Shown here: piece after piece, positions 18,350-27,727 of the stretch | Numbering within the stretch: position 1 is the stretch's first letter | How the letters are laid out: the number at the start of each line of letters is the position of its first letter | Source: Rhodovulum sp. P5 | Lineage (GTDB): Bacteria; Pseudomonadota; Alphaproteobacteria; Rhodobacterales; Rhodobacteraceae | Length of the DNA: 64,000 nucleotides | Direction: 5' to 3' | Assembly (NCBI RefSeq): GCF_002079305.1 | Contig: NZ_CP015043.1 | Location: 1-64,000 of the forward strand | The notes under the pieces: model-generated | Told to the model about the DNA's origin: nothing | The model's database searches: none | What the model saw: only the letters and a program-made list of their open reading frames with translations | Translations under genes and position numbers: made by a program

Positions 18350-19060
18350 TCAGCTCTTGCGGCGCGACCGGGCCAGGCCGAGCCCGCCAAGGGCCCCAGC
18401 CAGAAGCAGCGCAGAGGCCGGCAGCGGAACCGATTCCACGGTGATCGAGTCCAGCGCGCCGTCAAAGGCGGTGTTGATCGACTCGATCTCGAAGACGAGC
18501 GCGCCGACATTGCTGAAATCGGCGGTGCCGGTGAACAGGTCGAAATACAGGTACGGGTCGAACCCGGGGGCCAGCGTTTCGGTGTAGGTCGAAACACCGC
18601 CGACCATGTCGTAGACCGTGATCGTCACGTCGGCCACGTCATCGGCGGCCACGACGTTGAAGAAGAAGTAGGTGTCCGACAGGCTGTTCCCGGCCAGAAG
18701 GTCGATACCGCCCAGACCGGTCGTGTTGACGCCCACCGCATCGCTGTCGAGCCCGTCATAGACAAGCACGCCAAGGCCGCTGGTGAAGGTGTTGTTCGAG
18801 AAGCTGGCATAGCCGCCCTCGACACGCAGGTCGGTGGTGTCGAGCGACGGGGGCGTCGTCGTCACATACATGTCGCGGTAGCCGCCGATCACCGTGCCGT
18901 CAGCGACTTCGGAGGAACTCACGAGGCCCGGGCTCGGGTTGGCGGAGACGCGCTGAGACGTCCCGTCGAAGTTGTCGATAATCGAAATCGTGGCGGCAGA
19001 GGCGCCGAACGGAACCAGAAGACCTGCGGCAAGCAGGAGTGATTTTGCTGAAAGAGTCAT
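18350..19060 (-). CDS. VPLPA-CTERM sorting-domain protein (exosortase D substrate)
   Basis: A 236-residue secreted protein. It has a Sec signal peptide (MTLSAKSLLLAAGLLVPFG, cleavage after ASA) and then a beta-rich body with many Asp, Gly, Ser and Thr. The C-terminal tripartite sorting signal is VPLPA (about 211-215), a hydrophobic segment, and a basic tail ending ARSRRKS. The VPLPA motif is the known target of exosortase D, which is encoded at 22734..24338. The body resembles no enzyme I recognise; matrix or surface attachment is a guess. Start at 19060 chosen because GAGG lies 8 bases ahead; the ATG at 19066 is too close to it. Confidence 0.88.
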   Translation of the reverse strand: MTLSAKSLLLAAGLLVPFGASAATISIIDNFDGTSQRVSANPSPGLVSSSEVADGTVIGGYRDMYVTTTPPSLDTTDLRVEGGYASFSNNTFTSGLGVLVYDGLDSDAVGVNTTGLGGIDLLAGNSLSDTYFFFNVVAADDVADVTITVYDMVGGVSTYTETLAPGFDPYLYFDLFTGTADFSNVGALVFEIESINTAFDGALDSITVESVPLPASALLLAGALGGLGLARSRRKS

Positions 19061-19609
19061 GTCCATACCCTCGGATAAAGATTGCTTAACCGTAGACCAT
19101 ATTCCGCCGCCCGATTCAATTCACTTCACGGACACAGAACGTTCTTGTTTCTGCCTCAGGTGGAATCCGGCGTAATTTTGCCTCAGTTCCGGCCGCGACC
19201 CGGCCTTTGGGGCCCCCCAGACGGGTCTTGCGGCCCGCCAGACCCCGATCCGCGCCCGCCCAGACCCCGAAGAAGGCGCCGAGATCGGGCCTCGCCCCGG
19301 TGAGTCGCAAGATTGTTCGGCGTGATTCCCCGCCCCCGCATCGACAGGGCCAGCCCGGTTCAGGCCCGGTCCGGGGGCGTCTGCGCCCCGGGCCGCGCCG
19401 AAGATCGGCGGGTGACGAATGACAGGCCCGATGCGCGTGGAGCCCATGTTTTGACGCCAGAAGATGGGGTTTGGCGGAATGTAGCCGACAAAATCGGGTA
19501 CAAAGGGGAAACGTCCCACTATTTTAGTCGAAAATTAATAAAGGTTAACAGGGCTTGGTTGACTCGCGGCCTGTTCAGATGGTTTCCCTTTTCAACAAGA
19601 GAAGGGCCG
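19061..19609. other. 549-bp divergent intergenic region
   Basis: It lies between the VPLPA-CTERM gene (minus) and the large beta-helix gene (plus). The last 120 bp are clearly richer in A+T than the surroundings (for example around AAAATTAATAAAGG at 19531..19544) and probably contain the promoter of the downstream gene. I see no complete -35/-10 pair. Upstream frames that extend the beta-helix protein are Arg/Pro-rich and look non-coding. Confidence 0.4.
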
Positions 19610-22600
19610 ATGGCAACCACAACCATCGGAGATTGGAACTCTAGAGGGTGTTTTACTGTGAGTTACGAACGAGATACACTTTCCTCTGATGCGATAGTAT
19701 ATCAACTTTCCGTTCTGGAAGGCAAGGACTTCGAAACGATTTTCGGGCCTGCACAGCCCCTGCCCCAGTCGATCGTCGATTCGATTTCGCCGGTGGCGGG
19801 GCTGGATGAGGAAAGCCCGTTCGAGTTGATCGGCGACACCCTGACCCCGACGCTCGAGACCGTGCCGGACGAAGAGGATCCGGCCGAGGACAGCGCCGAC
19901 ACGCCGGCCGAGGACGCCGAAGATCAGGCGGTTTCGCCATCGGCAGAGGCGGCCAGCGTCGATCTGCAACTGGACGCGGCGGTCGAAGAGGCGCTGCCCG
20001 TGGCGGTTGCCCCGGCGGGGCTGGCCACGCTGACGGACAGTGCCGAACTCGACGCCGCCGATGTCACCTTCGAGGCGCTGTCGGGGCGGGTGACGACCCT
20101 TGAACTGCCCCAGTCGGATATCGCCGATGTCACGGTGCTTGCGCTGCCGGAATACGGCAACCTCACCGTCAACCCCGACAACTCCCTCGCGCTGGTGCTG
20201 ACCGGGACGACCGCCACGGACGATCTTGTCGCGACGGTCGAGGTGACCTACCGGGACGGCAGCAGCGAAGTGATCGACCTGGGCATCGATGTCGAGGCCG
20301 GCCCGCAGGACGGCGGCTGGGGGCTGGGCGAGACCTATATGCTGGCCACCGACGAAGACGACAACGTCATCGTGGAAGCGGGGGAAAATCACCGCAAGAT
20401 CTACGTGTCGGGCAGCGAGGACGCGTTGAGCCTGGAGGACATCGCAGAGCTTGAAAACATACCGGTGGAGTCGGTCAACGCGTGGTTCCTGCGGCAGCAT
20501 CCCGAATACGGCGCGTCGGCCACGATGGCGCTGGACCAGGAGGCCGGGCGCCTGGTCTGGGAGACCTATACCGATCCGACGCATTACGATACGGCATCGC
20601 ACTGGCTGCTTTTCGAATGCGGCTATGAATATGACGACATGGGCGACCTGCTGAACCGGACCGTCGAGGGGGAATCCCCCCTCCATCCGCTCTATATCGG
20701 GTCCTACGGAACGGGGGACGACCCGGTCCTGACCAGCCCGATCAACGGGTTGAACGGGCCGGTGACCAACCTGGTCATCCAGGGCATTTCCGCCCCCGTC
20801 ACCATCTTGACGGGCGAAAACGTCCTGCTCGACGATGTGTGGTTCGACGGCGTATCGCTGACCGTGCAGAATGTCGACGGCTTCACCTTGCGCAATTCCG
20901 GGATCGTCGATGTCGTGGACACCGACCCCGCGCTTGGCGATACGTGGGATGCCTATGACGACCGCATCAGCGGCCTGTTCATCTACGGCAGCAGCGGCAT
21001 CCTGCTGGAGAACAACTTCTTCGACCATAACGGTTGGGAAGACGGCTATGACGTCTCGGGCTCGGCCGAGTACGGGCAACCGCCGAGCATGTACAGCCAC
21101 AACATATATATCCAGTTCAACTGTTCCGACGTGACCTTCCGCGACAACATCGTGATGCGCGCGGCCGCCAACGGGGCGCAGATCCGCTCTGGCGGGTTCA
21201 TCGAGGACAATGTCTTCATCGACAACAATATCGGTCTTCTGATCGGTGGCGGGACCGGCGGGACCGAGGGCAACTACACGCTGTTCACCGACAACCTGAT
21301 CACCTCGGGGGCCCATAAATACGCCGAGGTCGCAACCGGCGGCCTGACCGCGGGCGTGGGCAATCTCGGCACGCTCGGGACCTTCCTCGACAACATCATC
21401 ACCCACCTGGCCGATCCCAACAATGCCGAGGAATTCGCCGAGCGCCTGGCCAGCAATGCGGCGATCATCAACAATGGCGGCACGCTCTATTATGACGACA
21501 CGATCGTCCATAACTGGGTCGGGTCGTATCTGTATGATGAGGACAGCCGGACGGCGCGGGACGTCAACACCGAGGACCTCGATCTCGAACTGCTGGATTC
21601 CACGACGATCCAGCTGTTCACCGCGGCCCTGCTGGATCTGTACCCCGCCGCGATTTCCGACCTGGCCGACGCCCTGAAGGCGGCCGCGGCCGAGGGCAGC
21701 CATCTCGATCTCACCGATGCCGACACGATCATCGACTATTTCCAGTCCGGCTTCGGCCTCGACGGGGTGTCCGATACCATCCAGACCCGGCAGGTACACG
21801 TCTTCGTCCCGAACGATCTGGGCGAGGGCATGCGCTGGGACAACCGCCTGAACTGGAGCACCGAGGTCGTGCCGGAGGACGGCGACAGCATCCGCCTGAA
21901 CGGCAACTGGGTGATCTATTCCGGCACGACCCATGACGTTTCATGGTTCGATTTCGGATCGGGGGGGCGGCTTTATGTCGGGCAGGGACTGCTTGAACTG
22001 GACAAGTCCCCCGTGGTCGGGTCGGCCGGCGCCGTCATCGAGGTCTCCAATGCCGGGCAGCTTTTCGTGAACGGCTACTGGGATGCGGACCTTCTGGAGA
22101 TCGACGTCTCGGGCGGGCGCTTCGTCAACACCAGCGTCTTCAAGGGCGGCACCGATATCACCGTCAGCGGCGGCGAGACGGTCCTGGCCACCTTTGCCGG
22201 CAGCATGTGGATCCAGGACGGGCACGAACTGCGCATCGTCGGGTCGGACGCCAAGGTCGGCTTCGACGGCGAGGGCGAGGTCCGGGCCTATCTGAATATC
22301 GATGACGGGGCCGTTCTGGCCTTCGAAAGCGACGAACTCGGGTTCTCGGCGATCCAGGAGTTCGACAGCGGGCACTGGGACGATGCCAGCTATGACAAGC
22401 CGTCGGTGGTCGAACTGGCCGGCGTTCTGGAAATCGACCTGTCGGCCTATGACAGCGGCGCGGCCCGGCACATGCTGATCGATGTCGACGTTCTGTGGGG
22501 CGCCCCCGACAGCGTCGAGTTCACGGGGCTGGACGACTCCCTGGACGCCATCGTCATCCTCGACCATTCCGCGGACGAAATGTATCTCGTCCTGCTCGAT

Positions 22601-22636
22601 GGCAGCGGGCAGACCGCGTTCATGGAACTGGGCTGA
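19610..22636 (+). CDS. Large acidic right-handed beta-helix protein, probably exported
   Basis: A 1008-residue, strongly acidic protein. Residues about 1-190 are Glu/Asp/Ala-rich. A cadherin-like module follows (about 150-230: LPEYGNLTVNPDNSLALVLTGT). A parallel beta-helix region lies near 370-580 (DGFTLRNSGIVDVVD, SSGILLENNFFDHNG, CSDVTFRDNIVMRAA), and a second repeat-rich beta region near 760-960 (GAVIEVSNAGQLFVNG). The first domains resemble those of polysaccharide lyases and epimerases, but no catalytic residues can be assigned. No Sec signal or CTERM tail is visible, so type I secretion or a noncanonical route is likely if it is exported. Start at 19610 follows AGAAGGG; longer frames are non-coding in style. 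It converges on exosortase D. Confidence 0.75.
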   Translation: MATTTIGDWNSRGCFTVSYERDTLSSDAIVYQLSVLEGKDFETIFGPAQPLPQSIVDSISPVAGLDEESPFELIGDTLTPTLETVPDEEDPAEDSADTPAEDAEDQAVSPSAEAASVDLQLDAAVEEALPVAVAPAGLATLTDSAELDAADVTFEALSGRVTTLELPQSDIADVTVLALPEYGNLTVNPDNSLALVLTGTTATDDLVATVEVTYRDGSSEVIDLGIDVEAGPQDGGWGLGETYMLATDEDDNVIVEAGENHRKIYVSGSEDALSLEDIAELENIPVESVNAWFLRQHPEYGASATMALDQEAGRLVWETYTDPTHYDTASHWLLFECGYEYDDMGDLLNRTVEGESPLHPLYIGSYGTGDDPVLTSPINGLNGPVTNLVIQGISAPVTILTGENVLLDDVWFDGVSLTVQNVDGFTLRNSGIVDVVDTDPALGDTWDAYDDRISGLFIYGSSGILLENNFFDHNGWEDGYDVSGSAEYGQPPSMYSHNIYIQFNCSDVTFRDNIVMRAAANGAQIRSGGFIEDNVFIDNNIGLLIGGGTGGTEGNYTLFTDNLITSGAHKYAEVATGGLTAGVGNLGTLGTFLDNIITHLADPNNAEEFAERLASNAAIINNGGTLYYDDTIVHNWVGSYLYDEDSRTARDVNTEDLDLELLDSTTIQLFTAALLDLYPAAISDLADALKAAAAEGSHLDLTDADTIIDYFQSGFGLDGVSDTIQTRQVHVFVPNDLGEGMRWDNRLNWSTEVVPEDGDSIRLNGNWVIYSGTTHDVSWFDFGSGGRLYVGQGLLELDKSPVVGSAGAVIEVSNAGQLFVNGYWDADLLEIDVSGGRFVNTSVFKGGTDITVSGGETVLATFAGSMWIQDGHELRIVGSDAKVGFDGEGEVRAYLNIDDGAVLAFESDELGFSAIQEFDSGHWDDASYDKPSVVELAGVLEIDLSAYDSGAARHMLIDVDVLWGAPDSVEFTGLDDSLDAIVILDHSADEMYLVLLDGSGQTAFMELG

Positions 22637-22645
22637 ACGCAGCCC

Positions 22646-22691
22646 CGAAGGCGGGCGCCTTCGATCTTCCGGCACGGGATGTCCGTGCCGG
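22646..22691. terminator. Two consecutive hairpins between convergent genes
   Basis: CGAAGGCG-GG-CGCCTTCG (22646..22663) and CCGGCACGG-GATGT-CCGTGCCGG (22669..22691) are perfect stems in the 97-bp gap between the beta-helix gene and the exosortase D gene. No T-run follows, so termination is inferred from position and pairing. Confidence 0.45.
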
Positions 22692-22733
22692 TTGCGGCGC
22701 CCCCTGCCCCGGGCCGCTTGCGCGTCGGCGCCG

Positions 22734-24338
22734 TTACTCGTCGGGGATGAACCTCGGCAGGGGTTCGTTCAGGGCGCGCAGCACCTCCATCAGGCGGGCC
22801 TCGGCGGTGTCATTGTCTTCGCCGCGGCCGATCAGCGTGGTCAGCCGGATCAGGGCCCCGTCGGTCCGCCCGGTTCTTACCCCGTCGATCATCAGCCAGA
22901 ACTTGGCGGCGTAGTCGAGCGCGATGCGGCGGTCCTTCTGCTGGAACCAGTAATAGGCCATCATGCGCACCTCACCCTTCTGGATGATCGCGCGGTTGAT
23001 GTTGAAGGGGGTGTCGCTGCCAAGCGCCTCGGCGACGTCGGTGCGTTCCAGCCAGGCGATTTCCCAGCCCGCCCCGGGCAGGCAGACCTCGGGGGAGTGC
23101 ACGCCGCCATGGCTCTGGTCCTCGTACCAGGCCATGAACAGGCTGACCGGGGTCGGGGCGCCGCTGCGGACCAGCGTGACATCGTGATAGTCGTCCGCCC
23201 CCAGGCCTTCCTCGATATTGGGGGACAGGATCCGGCGCGGCCCGGACTGGTGCCAGTCGCCCAGTTGCCGCGGGAACAGGACAAAGCTTTCCCGCTCGGG
23301 CACGACGCTGCCGCGGTCGGGCAGCACCTTGAGCGAGCCTGCGGCCATCAGCACGACCAGCGCGGCGGTGATCAGCGCCGCCGACGGGCGGACATGGCGC
23401 AGCCGCATGAATTGCGGGGCCAGCCCGTGGGAGTCGAGATCCAGCGCCTCGGCCAGGGACATCTTGCTGGGATGCAGGAACAGCATCAGCCGCGCCATCC
23501 CGAACAGGATGATGATGGAGCACAGGAAGATCACCCAGCCCTCGAAGAAGTGGGAGAAGCCTTCCAGCCAGTCGAGCCCGTAGACCTGCACGATGATGCC
23601 CGCCAGCGCGATCCGGACCGAGTTCATGAAGATCGCGATCGGCACTGCCGAGACCAAGAGGATCGCCTTGTGCCATTTCGGCCCCTGATAGAGCACCGCG
23701 AAGATGTAGGAGAAGCTGAGGATCGGGAACATGTAGCGCAGCCCCGAACAGGCCTCGGCCACATGCATCTTGGTCACGCCCAGATCGATGATGTTGCCTT
23801 CCAGGAAGACCGGCACCGACAGAAGCTTCAGGAACCACACCCCCAGTTCGGAGGAGAAGAACTGCAGATGGGTGGAGACCTTGTAATAGATCGTCCCCGG
23901 CAGCGGCAGCATGTAGACCAGATGCAGCACCGGCGGCCAGAAATTCCGCCCGGTCTGCCAGCCGAAGCTGATCAGCAGGATGCCGCCCACCCACAGGATC
24001 AGGCCATAGGCGACGAAATCGGGAATGCCGCTGAACGCCCCCAGCGTGCCCAGAAGCAGGGCAAAGACGATCAGGGTCATCCCCGGCCAGCGGTCCGATT
24101 TCGGCCCCGGCTGCGGCGGGTACTGTTTCAGCTCGCGCAGGAACATCAGCCCCGACAGCACCGGGATCAGGGGGCCGTGGCTGTATTCGGGGCGCTGCCA
24201 GGCATGCAGCATCGCCGCGATGCCTTCCCAGAAGAAGATCCCCGCCCCCGCAATGGCCACGAGAAGCCAGACCAGTCCCCAGTTGAGAGCCAGTCCCGAT
24301 TGTGAACGCTGCGAGGATCCCGGGATGCTGATAGCCAT
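22734..24338 (-). CDS. xrtD: VPLPA-CTERM-specific exosortase D with EpsI domain
   Basis: A 534-residue membrane protein. The first 290 residues form the exosortase: YSHGPLIPVLSG near the N terminus, Cys197 in EACSGLRYM, Arg242 in MNSVRIA, and His263 in FSHFFEGW. These are the transpeptidase triad of the family. Residues about 310-534 are a periplasmic EpsI-like domain (HSPEVCLPGAGWE, near 395-410). This fusion is the known form of exosortase D, which cleaves VPLPA tails and is thought to transfer the protein to a cell-surface glycan. A substrate is encoded 3.7 kb away (18350..19060). The start at 24338 has AGGAAG six bases upstream; an ATG at 24365 lacks a ribosome site. The gene diverges from a methyltransferase. 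Confidence 0.92.
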   Translation of the reverse strand: MAISIPGSSQRSQSGLALNWGLVWLLVAIAGAGIFFWEGIAAMLHAWQRPEYSHGPLIPVLSGLMFLRELKQYPPQPGPKSDRWPGMTLIVFALLLGTLGAFSGIPDFVAYGLILWVGGILLISFGWQTGRNFWPPVLHLVYMLPLPGTIYYKVSTHLQFFSSELGVWFLKLLSVPVFLEGNIIDLGVTKMHVAEACSGLRYMFPILSFSYIFAVLYQGPKWHKAILLVSAVPIAIFMNSVRIALAGIIVQVYGLDWLEGFSHFFEGWVIFLCSIIILFGMARLMLFLHPSKMSLAEALDLDSHGLAPQFMRLRHVRPSAALITAALVVLMAAGSLKVLPDRGSVVPERESFVLFPRQLGDWHQSGPRRILSPNIEEGLGADDYHDVTLVRSGAPTPVSLFMAWYEDQSHGGVHSPEVCLPGAGWEIAWLERTDVAEALGSDTPFNINRAIIQKGEVRMMAYYWFQQKDRRIALDYAAKFWLMIDGVRTGRTDGALIRLTTLIGRGEDNDTAEARLMEVLRALNEPLPRFIPDE

Positions 24339-24449
24339 GAAATCTTCCTGGAAAATACGATTCATACCAGTCCCGCAGCTATGCCAGATCGGCCGTGAAA
24401 GAGCTATCCGGTAGGGCGATTGCTGACCTAAATTTTACATTTCAGGGTA

Positions 24450-24470
24450 TTTCCGGCGGGCCGCCGGAAA
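24450..24470. repeat. Perfect GC-rich palindrome in a divergent promoter region
   Basis: TTTCCGGCGG and CCGCCGGAAA flank a single central G. It sits midway between the divergent exosortase D and methyltransferase genes. It could be an operator or a leader hairpin; there is no T-run for termination. Confidence 0.5.
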
Positions 24471-24537
24471 CAAACCGCCCTGAAAACGGCCTTCGTTTCA
24501 GCCGCGGCGGGCAGTCCCGGCCGGCGGCGATCACGGC

Positions 24538-24567
24538 TTGACCTGTTCCGGCTTTCCCGGCTTTGTA
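24538..24567 (+). promoter_or_regulatory. Candidate promoter for the methyltransferase-glycosyltransferase operon
   Basis: TTGACC (24538..24543) and TTTGTA (24562..24567) with 18 bp between them, 42 bp ahead of the ATG at 24609. The -10 hexamer is the same as in the promoter at 15453. Weak on its own. Confidence 0.4.
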
Positions 24568-24608
24568 GCGGTGAAATTCGATTCCTCGCACAACTTTCGG
24601 TTTTTCAT

Positions 24609-25370
24609 ATGCCCCAGTCGACGACCTCTGTTTCGTACAAGGAATTCAGCCGGGTCTATGCCGAAAGCATCCAGGGGCGGACCTTTGTCGAGGACCTGTC
24701 CTACTACAAAGCCTGCAAGCCCCGCTTCTGGGAAGCGTTCCGCCGGATCGACGCGCTGGGGCTGCCGCCCGGCAGCAAGGTGCTCGATATCGGGGGCGGG
24801 ATCATGGCGGTTCTGGCCGCGCGCCTGCTTGGCTTCGATGCGATGGTGGGCGATGTCAACGAACGGGCCCGCGCCGATGTCGAGGAGCTTGGCCTGGGCT
24901 TCGTCATCTTCGACCTGTTCTCGGACGGGGCGCCGCCGGTGACGGGGCTTGACCTTGTCATCCTGACCGAGGTGATCGAGCATATCCCCCAGCCGCCCTA
25001 TCTGGTGCTGCAGCGGATCGCCAAGCTGATCGCCCCCGGCGGGCGGCTGTTTCTGACCACGCCCAACGGGCACCGGATCCGCAACATCCTCTACATGATG
25101 GCGGGCAAGGAAATCCTCGGCATCTACCGCTATCCCGAACCGGGAATGGCGCTTGGCCACCAGCATGAATACACGATGAAGCAGATGCTGTGGCAGGCCG
25201 GGCATGCCGGGTTCGAGGTCGAACTGGCAGAGTATTACGAGGACGGGTTCAAGGGCGCGACCCTGCCCGCCCGGATCGCCTGGATGGTGGTCAAGCCGCT
25301 GTCGCGAATCCCGCGCCTGCGCAACAGCATGGTCATGGTGCTGCGCCGCCCCGCCGGAGACGGCGCGTGA
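24609..25370 (+). CDS. Class I SAM-dependent methyltransferase
   Basis: A 253-residue soluble enzyme with motif I VLDIGGGIMA (about 58-67), an acidic residue at the end of beta-2 (VGDVNE), LVILTEVIEHI (motif II, about 113-123) and LIAPGGRLFLTTPN (about 138-151). It belongs to the group of methyltransferases common in surface-polysaccharide clusters, and probably methylates a sugar of the repeat unit or its chain end. Its stop overlaps the GTG start of the next gene (GTGA), so it is coupled with that glycosyltransferase. No good ribosome site precedes the ATG. Confidence 0.82.
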   Translation: MPQSTTSVSYKEFSRVYAESIQGRTFVEDLSYYKACKPRFWEAFRRIDALGLPPGSKVLDIGGGIMAVLAARLLGFDAMVGDVNERARADVEELGLGFVIFDLFSDGAPPVTGLDLVILTEVIEHIPQPPYLVLQRIAKLIAPGGRLFLTTPNGHRIRNILYMMAGKEILGIYRYPEPGMALGHQHEYTMKQMLWQAGHAGFEVELAEYYEDGFKGATLPARIAWMVVKPLSRIPRLRNSMVMVLRRPAGDGA

Positions 25371-26665
25371 CCGAAACACCCCGCCCGCGGGTTCTGGTCA
25401 TCGCCGAAGCGGCCAATCCCGAATGGGTCAGCGTGCCGCTTGTCGGCTGGTCGCTGGCCGCGGCCCTGCGGCAGGTGGCCGATGTGCATATCGTCACGCA
25501 AATCCGCAACCGCGATGCGTTCCTGCGCGCAGGCCTGGTCGAGGGGCAGGATTTCACCGCGATCGACAGCGACGCGGTCGCCCGCCCGTTCTGGCGCCTG
25601 GCCAAGCTGCTGCGCGGGGGCACGGGCACGGGCTGGACGATCAACACCGCGATGGCCAGCCTGTCCTATTTCTATTTCGAACATCTGCTGTGGCGCCGGT
25701 TCGGCCCCGATATCGGGGCGGGGCGCTATGACATCGTGCACCGGGTGACGCCGCTGGGGCCGACCTCGGTCTCGCCGGTGGCCGCGAAATGCGCCGCGGC
25801 CGGCGTGCCCTTCGTGATGGGGCCGATCAATGGCGGCGTGCCCTGGCCGGCCGGGTTCGATGCCGAACGCCGGCGAGAGCGGGAATGGCTGTCCTATGTG
25901 CGGGGCATCTACAAGATGCTGCCGGGGCGGCGGCGGATGCTGCGCGCGGCGGCGGCGATCATCGCGGGCTCGCACCACACCGCCGGCGAATATCCCCGCG
26001 CCTGCCGCGACCGCATCGTCTATATCCCCGAGAACGCGATCGCGCCGGAACGGTTCAACCTTGTGGCCGAACAGCGGCCGGACGGCCCGCTGCGGGGCTG
26101 TTTCATCGGCCGGCTGGTCCCCTACAAGGGCCCCGACATGGCGCTGGAGGCCGCCTTGCCGCTTCTGGCCGCGGGGCACATGACGCTCGACATCATCGGC
26201 GACGGCCCCCTGCGCCAAGGCCTGGAAGACATGGTCCGCGACAACGGGCTGGACGGCGCCGTCACCTTCCACGGCAACCTGCCCCATACCGAGGTGCAGA
26301 AGGTCGCCGTGCAATCGCACCTTCTGGTGTTTCCCTCGATCCGCGAATTCGGCGGCGGCGTGGTGCTGGAAGCGATGGCACTGGGGGTGGTCCCGGTCGT
26401 GGCCGACTATGCCGGGCCCGGCGAACTGGTGACCGACGACACCGGGATCCGGATCCCCATCGCCACGCGGGCCGAGACCGTCTCGCGGTTCCGCGACCGG
26501 CTGGAGGCGCTGGCCCGCGACCGCACCGCCCTGCCCGCGATGGCCGCGGCCGCCCGCGCCCGGATCGCGTCGCATTTCACATGGGCCCGCAAGGCCGAAC
26601 AGGTGTGCAAGGTCTATGACTGGGTGCTGTCGGGGCGCCCGGCCCCGCCGCCGCGTTTCTTCTGA
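25367..26665 (+). CDS. Glycosyltransferase family 4-type
   Basis: A 432-residue GT-B enzyme. The N-terminal half has VLVIAEAANPEWVSVPLVGWSLA, and the middle FVMGPINGGVPWP is seen in several GT4 enzymes. The C-terminal half has GCFIGRLVPYKGPDMALEA, LDIIGDGPLRQGLE and FPSIREFGGGVVLEAMALG, the nucleotide-sugar-binding part with its conserved Glu pair. Donor and acceptor cannot be told. The GTG start at 25367 overlaps the stop of the methyltransferase. Followed 66 bp later by a GT2 gene on the same strand. Confidence 0.87.
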   Translation: MTETPRPRVLVIAEAANPEWVSVPLVGWSLAAALRQVADVHIVTQIRNRDAFLRAGLVEGQDFTAIDSDAVARPFWRLAKLLRGGTGTGWTINTAMASLSYFYFEHLLWRRFGPDIGAGRYDIVHRVTPLGPTSVSPVAAKCAAAGVPFVMGPINGGVPWPAGFDAERRREREWLSYVRGIYKMLPGRRRMLRAAAAIIAGSHHTAGEYPRACRDRIVYIPENAIAPERFNLVAEQRPDGPLRGCFIGRLVPYKGPDMALEAALPLLAAGHMTLDIIGDGPLRQGLEDMVRDNGLDGAVTFHGNLPHTEVQKVAVQSHLLVFPSIREFGGGVVLEAMALGVVPVVADYAGPGELVTDDTGIRIPIATRAETVSRFRDRLEALARDRTALPAMAAAARARIASHFTWARKAEQVCKVYDWVLSGRPAPPPRFF

Positions 26666-26731
26666 CCCCGCGGGGGCCAGGGGGATTTTTAATCATGCCC
26701 GGCCGTGCCGCTTGTCAGAAGGGATGTGCTC

Positions 26732-27688
26732 ATGCAGAACCGCGCCATGACCCAGTCCGCCCCCGCCCCGCGCGCCTATGTCGTCGTCTCGCCCTGCCGG
26801 AACGAGGCGCAGTACATGCGCCGCACCCTTGACAGCATGGTCGCCCAGACCGAACGCCCCGCGAAATGGGTGATCGTCGATGACGGTTCCACCGACGCCA
26901 CGCCCGACATCCTGGCCGAATATGCCGCCCGGCATGACTGGATTTCCGTCGTGCAGAAACCCGACCGCGGCCACCGGGCCGTCGGCCCCGGCGTGATCGA
27001 GGCGTTCTATGCCGGGCTCGAAACCGTGTCGCTGGACGACTATGCCTATCTCTGCAAGCTCGACCTCGATCTGGATCTGCCGCCGCGCTATTTCGAGATC
27101 CTGATGGACCGGATGGAGGCCAATCCCCGGATCGGCACCTGTTCGGGCAAGGCCTATATGCGCGTCGAGGACGGCAGGCTTGTCAGCGAAGAGATCTCGA
27201 ACGAATTCTCGCTGGGCATGACCAAGTTCTTCTCGGTCGCCTGTTTCCGCCAGATCGGCGGGTTCGTGCACGAGGTGATGTGGGATGCCATCGACTGCCA
27301 CACCGCGCGGATGAAGGGCTGGACCCCGGTCAGCTGGGACGACCCCGAATTGCGCTTCGAACATCTGCGGCCCATGGGGTCGAGCCAGAAAAGCATCTTC
27401 ACCGGGCGCCGGCGCCACGGCTTCGGGCAATATTACATGGGCACCGATCCGCTGTTCCTGATCGCCTCGGCGATCAACAAGTCGCGCCAGCGGCCCTATG
27501 TGCTGGGCGGGCTGGCCATCCTGCAGGGCTATTTCGGGGCGATGCTGCGCGGGGCGGCCCGCCATGACGACCCCGAGCTTACGGCGTTCATCCGTGCCTA
27601 TCAGCGCCGCGCGCTGGTGCAGGGCAAGACCCGCGCCGTCGCCGCGATCGAGGCCGAGCGCGCCCCCGCCTGGTCCCCGGCGGGCTGA
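26732..27688 (+). CDS. Glycosyltransferase family 2
   Basis: A 318-residue GT-A enzyme. It starts with the nucleotide-binding strand AYVVVSPCRNEAQYMRRTLD and has VIVDDGSTDATPDILAEYA (about 46-64). The metal-binding acidic stretch is KLDLDLDLP (about 106-114), and a catalytic-base region lies around WDAIDCHTARMKGW. No membrane anchor. It probably adds one sugar to the lipid-linked unit. The start at 26732 has AAGGGA at good distance; an upstream in-frame ATG at 26705 is less likely. It converges on the spike cassette with a 39-bp gap. Confidence 0.87.
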   Translation: MQNRAMTQSAPAPRAYVVVSPCRNEAQYMRRTLDSMVAQTERPAKWVIVDDGSTDATPDILAEYAARHDWISVVQKPDRGHRAVGPGVIEAFYAGLETVSLDDYAYLCKLDLDLDLPPRYFEILMDRMEANPRIGTCSGKAYMRVEDGRLVSEEISNEFSLGMTKFFSVACFRQIGGFVHEVMWDAIDCHTARMKGWTPVSWDDPELRFEHLRPMGSSQKSIFTGRRRHGFGQYYMGTDPLFLIASAINKSRQRPYVLGGLAILQGYFGAMLRGAARHDDPELTAFIRAYQRRALVQGKTRAVAAIEAERAPAWSPAG

Positions 27689-27727
27689 GACCGGCCGCGC
27701 GAAAGGCGGGCCGGTCCCGGCGCCCCC

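Noticed and set aside
19313..19609. N-terminal 99 codons extending the beta-helix protein
   Set aside because: Arg/Pro-rich, no ribosome site, and an ATG with AGAAGGG follows at 19610.
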